Notes: a model not told the origin generated them from the sequence alone. A stretch of 11,149 bases of DNA from Halobacteriales archaeon SW_10_68_16 (GCA_003023485.1 PXSG01000024.1:1-11149), one strand, 5' to 3'. Shown: positions 1 to 6,196, counted from the stretch's first letter. Made by a program: numbers and translations.

Positions 1-187
1 CGAGCGGGACTGCCACAACGTCGCCGCGTTCTTCCGCCGACAGGGGCTGGAGGTCACCGACGTTCTCGAAGCCGAGTCGCCAGGCTGCCGTGACGAGCAC
101 GATTGCCTTCCGCGGGGCGACGGCGGCGAGCAGTCCCTTCAGAACGAGCGTCCCGTAGCCGAGTTTCAGCGGCCGGTCCAGTCTCAT
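1..187 (-). CDS. Small membrane protein, N-terminal part (runs off the left edge)
   Basis: Reading leftward from the ATG at 187 gives 62 codons without a stop before the window ends. The protein begins MRLDRPLKLGYG, then has a hydrophobic stretch at about residues 10-24, a basic PRK turn, a second hydrophobic helix at about 27-40, and the motif FENVGDLQP. This basic-start, two-helix, FENVGDL pattern resembles an uncharacterised haloarchaeal membrane protein family that I know only by appearance; no function can be given. The opposite strand is also open here, but its translation is low in hydrophobic structure and looks like a shadow. The gene is divergent from the ASCH remnant at 275. I see no convincing TATA element before this start, so the promoter is undetermined. 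Confidence 0.55.
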   Translation of the reverse strand, partial: MRLDRPLKLGYGTLVLKGLLAAVAPRKAIVLVTAAWRLGFENVGDLQPLSAEERGDVVAVPL

Positions 188-274
188 ACCCTCATCTTGG
201 GACTCCAGGCACCTGAACCAACCGTTAGGGGCGGAAGAGTCAGGCCTTTGGTCGACGAGTCCCCCCGGTCGAGT

Positions 275-439
275 ATGGCCGAGATCGACCCCGAGACGCT
301 GCTTCCGAGCGAGCGCATGATGGCACAGGCACTGGATGGCGAGGTGACCCAGATCCACCGCGGCCAGGGGTACGCCGACGAGGGCGACACCTTCGAGATC
401 GACGGCACCGCCTTCGCGGTCGTCGAGGTGACCGAACTG
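275..439 (+). pseudogene. ASCH-domain-like protein, N-terminal half only (C-terminal half and stop missing)
   Basis: The ATG at 275 opens MAEIDPETLLPSER, followed by DGEVTQIHRG and YADEGDTFEIDG. This looks like the start of small haloarchaeal ASCH-domain proteins, thought to bind RNA and usually about 100 residues long; that assignment is from memory of the family. After residue 55 (VVEVTEL) the family-like sequence stops abruptly. The next bases, TTTTTG at 440-445, are the promoter element of tyrA. The frame stays open to 688, but from 440 it encodes arginine-rich shadow sequence overlapping tyrA. The simplest reading is that the second half, the stop codon and any spacer have been lost between about 431 and 440. 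A weak T-rich element (TTTGG, 247-251) lies about 26 nt before the start. Identity is moderately sure; truncation is likely. Confidence 0.5.
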
Positions 440-446
440 TTTTTGC
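440..446 (+). promoter_or_regulatory. TATA-like element of tyrA (leaderless)
   Basis: TTTTTGC is centred about 28 nt before the tyrA ATG at 471, the distance expected for a haloarchaeal leaderless transcript. It abuts the truncated end of the ASCH gene. Confidence 0.5.
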
Positions 447-470
447 CGCGGGCCGGTCAACGAGTCGCCG

Positions 471-1214
471 ATGGAACTCCTCGTGGTCGGTGCCGGCGCG
501 ATGGGGCGGTGGCTCGGACGCGCGCTCCGGGAGGACGGCCCGCCGTCGCTCGACCTCACGGTTCTCGATACCGACGCGGGGGCAGCACGCGAGGCCGTCG
601 ACGCACTCGACGCCGAGACGGTCGAGCCCGAGACCGACGAGACGTTCGAGGCCGTCTGTTTCGCGGTCCCGATTCCGGCCGCGGGTGAAGCGATCGCGAC
701 CTACGGCGGCCAGGCCGAGCGCGCGGTCTTCGACGTGACGGGGACGATGGCCGAGCCCGTCGCGGCGATGCGCCGCCACGCACCGAATCGCGAGCGGATC
801 AGTCTCCACCCGCTGTTCGCGCCCGAGAACGAGCCGGGGAACGTACCGGTCGTCGCGGACGCGCCGGGCCCGGCGACTGACCGCGTGCGCGAGGCGCTCA
901 CCGCCCGTGGGAACGACCTCTTCGAGACGACACCCGACGAACACGACGAGGCCATGGAGACCGTCCAGGCCCGGACCCATGCCGCCGTGCTCGCGTACGC
1001 ACTCGCCGCAGAGGAAGTCCCCGGGCGGTTCCAGACGCCCGTCTCGGCCGGACTCGGCGACGTGGTCGCCCAGGTGACCGGCGGCGACGCGAGCGTCTAC
1101 GCCGACGTCCAGGCTGCCTTCGACGGGGCCGAAGACGTCGCCAGCGCGGCCGAACGGATCGCCGGGGCCGACCACGAGGCCTTCGAGGACCTCTACGACG
1201 AGGCCGGGAACTGA
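471..1214 (+). CDS. tyrA: Prephenate dehydrogenase (tyrosine biosynthesis)
   Basis: A 247-residue cytosolic dehydrogenase expected to convert prephenate to 4-hydroxyphenylpyruvate with loss of CO2, feeding tyrosine synthesis. Residues 5-13 (VVGAGAMGR) are the GxGxxG dinucleotide loop of a Rossmann fold. Asp33 at the end of the second strand favours NAD+ over NADP+. FDVTG (87-91) and the RISLHPLFAP block around 109-118, with His113, match the TyrA active-site region; His113 aligns with the conserved catalytic histidine. The C-terminal half is helical, as in the TyrA dimerisation domain. Length is usual for the compact haloarchaeal form without chorismate mutase or ACT domains; chorismate mutase is encoded separately at 4385-4687. 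The ATG lies about 28 nt after TTTTTG, so the mRNA is probably leaderless. One base separates its stop from the next gene, implying cotranscription. Confidence 0.88.
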   Translation: MELLVVGAGAMGRWLGRALREDGPPSLDLTVLDTDAGAAREAVDALDAETVEPETDETFEAVCFAVPIPAAGEAIATYGGQAERAVFDVTGTMAEPVAAMRRHAPNRERISLHPLFAPENEPGNVPVVADAPGPATDRVREALTARGNDLFETTPDEHDEAMETVQARTHAAVLAYALAAEEVPGRFQTPVSAGLGDVVAQVTGGDASVYADVQAAFDGAEDVASAAERIAGADHEAFEDLYDEAGN

Positions 1215-1215
1215 G

Positions 1216-2682
1216 ATGCGCCCCGAACAGCGCCAGGGGGTCCGGGACAACGCGAAGTACCTGCGTGAGGTCCGGCCGATCGACCCCGAGGAGATCCACG
1301 AGTACGTCGAGGGCCAGCCCCACCCCGGGGCGGTCGCACAGGTCCTCCGCGAGGCAGCCCCGGACCTCGGACTGATCGAGCGCGCGGACGGGACATTCGT
1401 GCCGGCACTCGAGGGACCAGTGGACCTCTCGTTCCACGGCGTGGCGGCGTTCCCGGAGCAGTACGCCCGCGCCCTCGAGGACGCACTCGTCGAGCGCTTT
1501 GGCCCTGGCTGGCCCGACGGCGAGTCGGGCGACAGCCTCCGTGCGCGCGTCCGCGAACTCAAGGACCGCTACCTGAAGGGTCTCGACGTCGAGTACGACG
1601 AGGTCACCGCGCTGGGCTATGCCCTCTATCACCTGCCGACCACCTACGCGGAGGCCCAGTACGTCCTCGCTGACCTGGCGGCCGAGGGCGAACTGCCAGC
1701 CGGCCTGCGCGTACTCGACGTGGGTGCGGGCGTGGGTGGGCCGGCGCTGGGACTGGCAGACCTGCTTTCCGCCGGTGCACTCCTCGAGTACCACGCCGTC
1801 GAACCGAGCGCCGCGGCGGATCTCCTGGAGCGCTTTCTGGCCGAGACCGGCCGGAACGTCCACGCGTCGGTCCACCGCAAGACTGCGGAGGCGTTCGACC
1901 CCGACGGCGAGTACGATCTCCTCGTCTTCGCGAACGTGCTCTCGGAACTCGACGCGCCGTCCGAGGCCGTGGCGGGGTACCTCGATTCCCTGGCTGCTGA
2001 CGGGACGGTCATCGCAATCGCGCCGGCCGACCGGAACACCGCCACTGGCCTGCGCGAAGTCGAACGGGCCGTCGAACGCGAGGCCGGCGCGACGGTCTAC
2101 GCGCCGACGGTCCGGCTCTGGCCCGGCGAGACACCCGCGGGCGAGTGCTGGTCGTTCGACGCGAAACCGGAGCTGTCGGTCCCGCCGTTCCAGCGCCGTC
2201 TGGACGAGGGCGAACGCGGCCCCGACCCGAGGGCATACGAGCGACGGGACGAGCCACCCGCCGCCAACGGCGACCGGTCGCCCGGCGACGGCGAATTCGT
2301 GAACGTGGACGTCCAGTACGCGTTCGGACTCTGGCGGAGAGACGACACGCGGCGGATCGAGTATCGTCCGGACCCGGGGCGGACCGCGAAGATGGCAGAC
2401 GCCGAAACGTTCGTGACCGAGCGTGTCGACCTCGCCGCGGTCAAACTAAGCCACGACCTCTCGGAGGACGGCAACCCCCTCTACCTCGTCGGTGACGGCA
2501 GCGAGCGTCTCGACCACTTCGCCGTGCTGACAAGCGAGTCGGCGCTGAACCGTGACCTCGCGGCCGCCGACTACGGCGACCCGCTCCGCTTCGAGAACGC
2601 GCTCGTCCTCTGGAACGACGACGAGGGCGCGTACAATGTGGTCGTTGACGGCGAGACGGTCGTCGACCGGATTCCCGGTTGA
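1216..2682 (+). CDS. Rsm22-family small-ribosomal-subunit methyltransferase-like protein
   Basis: This 488-residue protein has a SAM-dependent methyltransferase fold in its middle. Motif I is LRVLDVGAGVGGPALGL (164-180), an acidic second strand follows (HAVEPS, 193-198), and VFANVLSEL (237-245) fits the Rsm22 family, whose mitochondrial members assist small-subunit assembly. The N-terminal ~130 residues are helical and carry HGVAAFPEQYARAL. The C-terminal part (FVNVDVQYAFGLW, then VKLSHDL and ENALVLWNDDEGAYN) is a beta-rich domain typical of the haloarchaeal version. Cys311 is the only cysteine, so the four-cysteine Fe-S site of mitochondrial METTL17/Rsm22 cannot be present. The start lies 1 nt after the tyrA stop, so it probably relies on tyrA transcription. 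Whether it methylates rRNA or acts only as an assembly factor is not known from sequence. Confidence 0.75.
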   Translation: MRPEQRQGVRDNAKYLREVRPIDPEEIHEYVEGQPHPGAVAQVLREAAPDLGLIERADGTFVPALEGPVDLSFHGVAAFPEQYARALEDALVERFGPGWPDGESGDSLRARVRELKDRYLKGLDVEYDEVTALGYALYHLPTTYAEAQYVLADLAAEGELPAGLRVLDVGAGVGGPALGLADLLSAGALLEYHAVEPSAAADLLERFLAETGRNVHASVHRKTAEAFDPDGEYDLLVFANVLSELDAPSEAVAGYLDSLAADGTVIAIAPADRNTATGLREVERAVEREAGATVYAPTVRLWPGETPAGECWSFDAKPELSVPPFQRRLDEGERGPDPRAYERRDEPPAANGDRSPGDGEFVNVDVQYAFGLWRRDDTRRIEYRPDPGRTAKMADAETFVTERVDLAAVKLSHDLSEDGNPLYLVGDGSERLDHFAVLTSESALNRDLAAADYGDPLRFENALVLWNDDEGAYNVVVDGETVVDRIPG

Positions 2683-2715
2683 GGTCGTTCCGGTGGCACC
2701 GACGCGGACGGCACG

Positions 2716-2722
2716 CTTTTGC
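2716..2722 (+). promoter_or_regulatory. TATA-like element of surE (leaderless)
   Basis: CTTTTGC is centred about 26 nt before the surE ATG at 2745, in the 62-nt gap after the Rsm22-family gene. It gives surE its own start site in addition to any readthrough from tyrA. Confidence 0.5.
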
Positions 2723-2744
2723 GCTCGCCGGTCGGACAGGGGCC

Positions 2745-3533
2745 ATGAACGAGCCGGACATCCTGCTGACGAACGACGACGGCATCGAGGCGACGGGGCT
2801 GGGCGCGCTCCGGGACGGACTCTCGGCCGTGGGGGACGTGACGGTGGTCGCGCCGGCGAACGACCAGAGCGCAGTGGGCCGGGCACTCTCGGGGTCGGTG
2901 GCCGTCCGGGACCACGACCTCGGCCACGAGATCGACGGCACCCCGGCCGACTGTGTCGTCGCGGGACTGGAGGTGCTCGCCCCCGAGACCGACCTGGTCG
3001 TCGCTGGCTGTAACCGCGGTGCGAACCTCGGCGCGTACAACCTCGGGCGCTCGGGGACGGTCAGCGCCGCCGTCGAGGCGGCCTTCTTCGGGGTGCCCGC
3101 CATCGCCGTCTCGCTGTATGTCCCCGTGGCCGAAAACACCGCCTACGAGGACGTCGACGTCGGCAGCGAGGAGTACGCCGAGGCGGTCCGCGCGGCCCGC
3201 TACCTCGCTGACCACGCCGCGGGCGCCGGCGTCTTCGACCAGGCCGACTACCTGAACGTCAACGCCCCCGTCGCCGCCCGGGCGACCGGCGAGATGGCCG
3301 TCACCCACCCCTCGCAGGTCCACGAGATGGCTGCCGTCCGCGAGGGCGAGACCGTCTCGCTGGTCGACAACATCTGGGGGATGATGGCCCGCGGCGAGGT
3401 TCCCGACCCCGAGGGAACCGACCGGCGTGCCGTCGTCGAGGGACGGGTGAGCGTCTCGCCGCTGACGGCACCCCACACCACCGAACACCACGAGGCACTC
3501 GACGGACTGGTCGAGGCGTTCCCGGCCGAATAA
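2745..3533 (+). CDS. surE: 5'/3'-nucleotidase SurE
   Basis: A 262-residue metal-dependent phosphatase that removes phosphate from nucleoside monophosphates, acting in the cytosol in nucleotide salvage or stress clean-up. The SurE signatures are in order: LLTNDDGIEA (7-16) with metal ligands Asp11 and Asp12, AxxNDQSA (36-43) with Ser42, GCNRGANLG (88-96) with its two asparagines, and SGTVSAAVEAA (103-113). The C-terminal part has LNVNAP and ends at a normal length. A longer frame opens 66 nt upstream, but the ATG at 2745 is preferred: it begins right before the first conserved strand and sits about 26 nt after CTTTTGC. The gene converges on the PIN-domain gene, with 33 nt between their stops. 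Confidence 0.9.
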   Translation: MNEPDILLTNDDGIEATGLGALRDGLSAVGDVTVVAPANDQSAVGRALSGSVAVRDHDLGHEIDGTPADCVVAGLEVLAPETDLVVAGCNRGANLGAYNLGRSGTVSAAVEAAFFGVPAIAVSLYVPVAENTAYEDVDVGSEEYAEAVRAARYLADHAAGAGVFDQADYLNVNAPVAARATGEMAVTHPSQVHEMAAVREGETVSLVDNIWGMMARGEVPDPEGTDRRAVVEGRVSVSPLTAPHTTEHHEALDGLVEAFPAE

Positions 3534-3545
3534 CCCCGGAATGCG

Positions 3546-3557
3546 ATTGTATTCTTT
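3546..3557 (+). terminator. Possible T-rich terminator after surE
   Basis: ATTGTATTCTTT, 13 nt after the surE stop, is the most T-rich short stretch in the convergent gap. Archaeal RNA polymerase can stop at such U-rich tracts without a hairpin. Inferred from composition and position only. Confidence 0.3.
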
Positions 3558-3566
3558 CGACCGATC

Positions 3567-4016
3567 TCAGACGCCACCCGTATCCGCGGGAACGACGGTG
3601 AACCCCAGCGTTCGGAAGTCGCTCCGGTCGAACGTGAATACGTGCTCGATGCCTCGATCGTCGGCGAGGACCGCACTCGAGTGATCGACGAAGGAGATCT
3701 GCTGGTCGGCGTACTGGCCAAACTGCTCACACACCCGATCGAACGTACTACCACCGACGGTGAGGATATTGAAGCTGTCCGCTTCCCGGATCGTCCCGAG
3801 TGCGTTCACCGCCGCACGATGGCTGACCTTCCGGAGCAGCAGCGTTGCGAGTTTGGAGAGAACGTATCGACTCGTGAACAGCGGATCGTACTGGAGGTCG
3901 CCGGAGCGGATCCCCGCGAAGACAGCACGGGCTCGCTCGTGCTCGGTCACACGGGTGTTGAAACGGGCGAAAAACGCGGCCGTGTCGATGAACAACGGGA
4001 CTGGCGAATGCGACAT
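3567..4016 (-). CDS. PIN-domain (VapC-like) ribonuclease toxin, probable active-site mutant
   Basis: A 149-residue PIN-domain protein. PIN nucleases cleave RNA with three or four acidic residues holding Mg/Mn. Visible landmarks are LFIDTAAFFARF (8-19) with Asp11, VLSKLATLLL (52-61), SFVDHSSAVLADDRG (108-122) with Asp111, and HVFTFDRSDF (125-134) with Asp130. The second acidic position, where homologues usually read E-x-x-T-L-L, is Lys55 (codon AAA, 3852-3854), one base from GAA. The start at 4016 gives MSHSPVPLFIDT; an upstream in-frame ATG at 4061 would overlap the preceding gene and encodes unconserved sequence. The start lies 10 nt after the stop of the winged-helix gene, the usual antitoxin-then-toxin order. 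With Lys55 the nuclease may be dead, which fits a neighbouring antitoxin that is also broken. Confidence 0.75.
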   Translation of the reverse strand: MSHSPVPLFIDTAAFFARFNTRVTEHERARAVFAGIRSGDLQYDPLFTSRYVLSKLATLLLRKVSHRAAVNALGTIREADSFNILTVGGSTFDRVCEQFGQYADQQISFVDHSSAVLADDRGIEHVFTFDRSDFRTLGFTVVPADTGGV

Positions 4017-4026
4017 CGAGGGTTCA

Positions 4027-4357
4027 CTACCCGTAGAGGACGTCGTCGATGTCCGCGGCACTCATCTCGTCGCCGGCGTAGGACTCCGCTTCCCAGAAGG
4101 AATCGTCCGGATCGACGTGCGCGACCACCGGCCGCTTCGAGCGTCCAGACCAGCGAGGTCCCGATCTTCTTGGAGCTTACCGTCCCCTCGTCCTCGAGGC
4201 GGCGCAGGCGCTGATCTGCGTTCTGTCGAGTGACGCCGACCGCTTCCGCGATCTCTACCGTGCCGGCTGGCTCGTGTTCAGCGACAGCCCCCACGTACTC
4301 CCGGTCGTCGTGTTCGGCCTGAAAGTGCCCGCGGTCATCGCGGTCGTTCCCGCTCAT
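4027..4357 (-). pseudogene. Winged-helix antitoxin-like protein, frameshifted
   Basis: From the ATG at 4357 the frame encodes an acidic lead and then a winged helix-turn-helix (about residues 18-74: EHDDREYVGAVAEHEP, VGVTRQNADQRLRRLEDEG, KKIGTSLVWTLE). That frame then turns into arginine-rich nonsense. Removing a single base at 4135 restores RPVVAHVDPDD, SFWEAESYAGDEM and SAADIDDVLYG, ending at the TAG at 4027-4029, for a 109-residue protein. The gene span is 331 nt, one more than a multiple of three. The HTH should bind DNA and the acidic tail probably wraps the PIN toxin, as in type II pairs; this is inferred from gene order and architecture. It starts 27 nt after the chorismate mutase stop, with no strong separate promoter visible. 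Confidence 0.7.
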
Positions 4358-4384
4358 ACCATCGCTTTGCTCCGGCGCAACCCG

Positions 4385-4687
4385 CTACCGGTTTTCCCGC
4401 TGTTCGACCTTGTTCAGTTCGATCAGCAGCCGGAAGATAGCCTTCACGAGGTTCGCGTCGACACCGAACTGCTCGGCGTTTTCGCCGGCGCGGTCGATGA
4501 CTTCCTGTTCCTGCTGTTCGTCGGTGGTCGGCAGTCCCTGTTCGGCCTTGACCTGGGCGATGGTGTCCGCGACGTAGGTACGCCGCGCGACGAGGTCGAC
4601 GATGTCGCGGTCGATGTCGCGTATCTCGCGGCGCAGTTCTTCGAGGGACATCTCTTCTGGGTCGGTGGCGTCGCCGCTGTCGCTCAT
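4385..4687 (-). CDS. Chorismate mutase (AroQ class)
   Basis: A 100-residue all-helical chorismate mutase converting chorismate to prephenate, the substrate of the TyrA encoded at 471. Aligned by eye to the E. coli CheA-independent AroQ domain of PheA, the catalytic residues are present: Arg19 (motif ELRREIRDID), Arg36 in VARRT, Lys47 in AQVKAEQ and Gln96 in ELNKVEQ, equivalent to Arg11, Arg28, Lys39 and Gln88. The third helix, LVKAIFRLLIELNKVEQ, is typical. The ATG at 4687 overlaps the aroK stop as ATGA, suggesting translational coupling; a second in-frame Met at residue 13 (MSLEELR) would also keep all catalytic residues. Because of the aroK deletion, the frame from the aroK start now runs without a stop into this gene. 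No regulatory ACT domain is attached. Confidence 0.85.
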   Translation of the reverse strand: MSDSGDATDPEEMSLEELRREIRDIDRDIVDLVARRTYVADTIAQVKAEQGLPTTDEQQEQEVIDRAGENAEQFGVDANLVKAIFRLLIELNKVEQRENR

Positions 4688-5410
4688 GTGACTCGTGCTC
4701 CCTCCGTCTGTGTCGTTGTCAGCCACGTCGCCCCCTCGCGGTCCGCCCACCGCTCCCTGACCGCCGCGAGCGACTCGCGGTCGCCGACGGCGGTGAAACT
4801 CGGGCCGGTCCCCGACAGCGAGACGCCCCGGGCGGCGTCCATCGCCTCGACCAGCGGGTCCGCCGAGAACCCGAGCGCGGCACAGAACGCCAGCCCGTTG
4901 ACCGTCATCGCCCGCTCGTATGCTCCGTCCAGCGCGAGGTCGGCGACCAGGTCCGCCATCGGTGCGACCTGCCGGCACCGCTGTACGTCCGCGTCGGCGC
5001 TGAACGCGCGCTCGGGAGGCGTGTAGACGAGGACGTCCCAGTCGACCGTCTCGCGGGCGAGGAGTTCGTCGCTGGTGTTGTCCGTCACGGTCACGCCCCC
5101 GAGCATGCTGGCGCTCGCGTCGTCGAAGGCGCCGGTGACCGTGACGCCGACGCCGCGTCGGTACGTCGCTCTCGGTGCGGACCGTGCCGCCCTGCCCGTC
5201 ACCGAACCGTTCGACGACAGCGGCGACACATCGCTCGATCAGCGCGGTGTCGGCGTCGGGGTCTTCGGCCACGGTTCCCTCGACCGTGCCCGAGTCGTCG
5301 AGCGTGACCGAGGCACGCGTGTACTCCTCGATGGCGAACGCGCTGCCCGTACCCGTCGCGAGCGCGTTCAGGACCGTCCCCGCGGCAGGGGCCCGCGCGT
5401 GGCCTTCCAT
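4684..5410 (-). pseudogene. aroK: Archaeal shikimate kinase (GHMP family), internal deletion with frameshift
   Basis: Archaeal shikimate kinase phosphorylates shikimate at the 3-OH using ATP and belongs to the GHMP kinases, unrelated to bacterial AroK. From the ATG at 5410, 84 codons are normal: APAAGTVLNALATGTGSAFA (the conserved N-terminal strand) through TVRTESDVP. Homologues continue LAAGLxSSSA, the ATP-binding GHMP motif. Here the frame changes at 5146-5158, and a second frame resumes at VTVTGAFDDASASMLGG, continues normally through VNGLAF and VSLSGTGPSFTAVG (GHMP motif 3), and stops at 4684-4686. The motif and about 45 residues are missing; the loss is about 128 nt by comparison with remembered homologues. 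A minus-strand TATA-like AAGTACA (5434-5440) precedes the start by about 27 nt. Chorismate mutase overlaps its stop. As given, no active enzyme could be made. Confidence 0.85.
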
Positions 5411-5433
5411 TACGGTTCACTGTCCCGGACGGC

Positions 5434-5440
5434 TGTACTT
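5434..5440 (-). promoter_or_regulatory. TATA-like element of aroK
   Basis: AAGTACA on the minus strand is centred about 27 nt before the aroK ATG at 5410. It probably drives aroK, chorismate mutase and perhaps the antitoxin/toxin pair. Confidence 0.4.
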
Positions 5441-5450
5441 ACCTGTGGTG

Positions 5451-5456
5451 TTTTTG
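5451..5456 (+). promoter_or_regulatory. TATA-like element of the DUF5796-like gene
   Basis: TTTTTG is centred about 27 nt before the ATG at 5480. It sits about 15 nt from the oppositely directed aroK element, so the two promoters are divergent within 70 nt. Confidence 0.45.
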
Positions 5457-5479
5457 CCCCGCGGGACCAACGGCCGGAT

Positions 5480-5971
5480 ATGGATTCCCGCTCCGAGGTT
5501 CCGCCGGACACGCTGCCGGTCGACCTCTCCCCGGAGGGTGTCGAGGTCACCTACCAGGACGGCCGCCGCGTCTTCTACCGCGGCGTCCCGACGAAGGCGG
5601 CCGGGTCGGTCACGACCGCGCCCGGGAAGGACGTCCACGTACTCGTCACGGACGCCGACGAACAGCGGGGTGTCCTCGTCTACGTCGACGAACGCAAGAC
5701 GGAAGACGAGATTCTCGAAGATACGGGTGTGGGACGCGTCCTGCTGGATCGTGACGAGGAGACGGAGGTGTTCCCCGGCGTGACGGTCCGCGAACGCCAG
5801 TTGCGCGTCGAGGTCGAGACGGACCCGACGGTGGTCGAGGGCCGCGTCTTCGTCTTCGAGGAGGACGAGATGGGGGAACGGTCGTTCGAACTCGTCGCCG
5901 GGGAGGAGACCGAGTCGACGGATGAAGGCAACGAGTACGACCGCGGGGACGACGACACGAGGGCGGATTGA
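5480..5971 (+). CDS. DUF5796-like haloarchaeal protein of unknown function
   Basis: A 163-residue, very acidic soluble protein. It has LPVDLSPEGVEVTYQDGR, VFYRGVP, VTTAPGKDVHVLVTD, ILEDTGVGRVLL, VFPGVTVRERQLRVEV and GRVFVFEEDEMGERSFELV, a mostly beta-strand pattern that I recognise as the haloarchaeal DUF5796 family; the family label is from memory. There are no cysteines, membrane segments or obvious catalytic residues. The last ~20 residues (EETESTDEG onward) are a low-complexity acidic tail, common in haloarchaea. The ATG at 5480 is chosen because it lies about 27 nt after TTTTTG and starts the family-like sequence; the frame is open further upstream but overlaps aroK. It converges on the zinc finger gene with 22 nt between stops. 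Function unknown. Confidence 0.7.
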   Translation: MDSRSEVPPDTLPVDLSPEGVEVTYQDGRRVFYRGVPTKAAGSVTTAPGKDVHVLVTDADEQRGVLVYVDERKTEDEILEDTGVGRVLLDRDEETEVFPGVTVRERQLRVEVETDPTVVEGRVFVFEEDEMGERSFELVAGEETESTDEGNEYDRGDDDTRAD

Positions 5972-5993
5972 TCGGGCACTGCGACGGGGCCGG

Positions 5994-6134
5994 TCACTGG
6001 ATATAGGAGGGGTCCTGATCCTCGGCGTCGCAGTTGCGTTCGTGCTGACGGGCCTCCTCTTCGGAGTCGAACATGAGTCCGCAGGTTTCGCACTCGTACC
6101 ACGTCATGTCGTCGCGCGTGGTTTCCGTCACCAT
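5994..6134 (-). CDS. Small C2HC zinc finger protein (46 residues)
   Basis: Reading leftward from the ATG at 6134 gives 46 codons and a TGA at 5994-5996. The protein begins [19 protein letters not shown] and ends [11 protein letters not shown]. Cys15 and Cys18 (CETC) followed by His31 and Cys35 (HERNC) form a C2HC zinc finger with 12 residues between the pairs. Haloarchaea have many such very small zinc finger proteins, and this one resembles a widespread family (DUF7128-like, from memory). Some small haloarchaeal zinc fingers have regulatory roles, but nothing here identifies a target. A minus-strand TTTACT (6157-6162) about 26 nt before the ATG makes a leaderless transcript likely. The promoter is back to back with that of cdc48. 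Confidence 0.75.
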   Translation of the reverse strand: MVTETTRDDMTWYECETCGLMFDSEEEARQHERNCDAEDQDPSYIQ

Positions 6135-6156
6135 ACCCGGAAATGCGAGGTGGGAC

Positions 6157-6162
6157 AGTAAA
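6157..6162 (-). promoter_or_regulatory. TATA-like element of the small zinc finger gene
   Basis: TTTACT on the minus strand is centred about 26 nt before the ATG at 6134. It ends 4 nt from the opposite TTTATC element of cdc48. Confidence 0.45.
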
Positions 6163-6166
6163 TGCG

Positions 6167-6172
6167 TTTATC
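6167..6172 (+). promoter_or_regulatory. TATA-like element of the CDC48-type gene
   Basis: TTTATC is centred about 27 nt before the ATG at 6197. Its upstream TFB-binding region would overlap the TATA-like element of the divergent zinc finger gene. Confidence 0.55.
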
Positions 6173-6196
6173 CTCTCGGCCCCCCAACGGGAACGC

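Noticed and set aside
2..274. Long open plus-strand frame from the window start into the ASCH-type gene
   Set aside because: Its translation shows no hydrophobic or domain structure, while the opposite strand encodes an ordered membrane-protein start (MRLDRPLKLGYG...). It is a GC-rich shadow.
440..688. Continuation of the ASCH-type frame over tyrA as a longer protein
   Set aside because: The added sequence is arginine-rich shadow of tyrA, and the tyrA promoter and start lie inside it.
240..1875. Long minus-strand open frames opposite tyrA and the Rsm22-family gene
   Set aside because: They are antisense to well-conserved enzymes and have the Arg/Pro/Gly-rich composition typical of shadow frames in GC-rich DNA.
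3567..4357. The toxin-antitoxin-like pair as part of a mobile element or defence island
   Set aside because: No transposase, integrase, inverted repeats or attachment site is visible, and the flanking genes are housekeeping.
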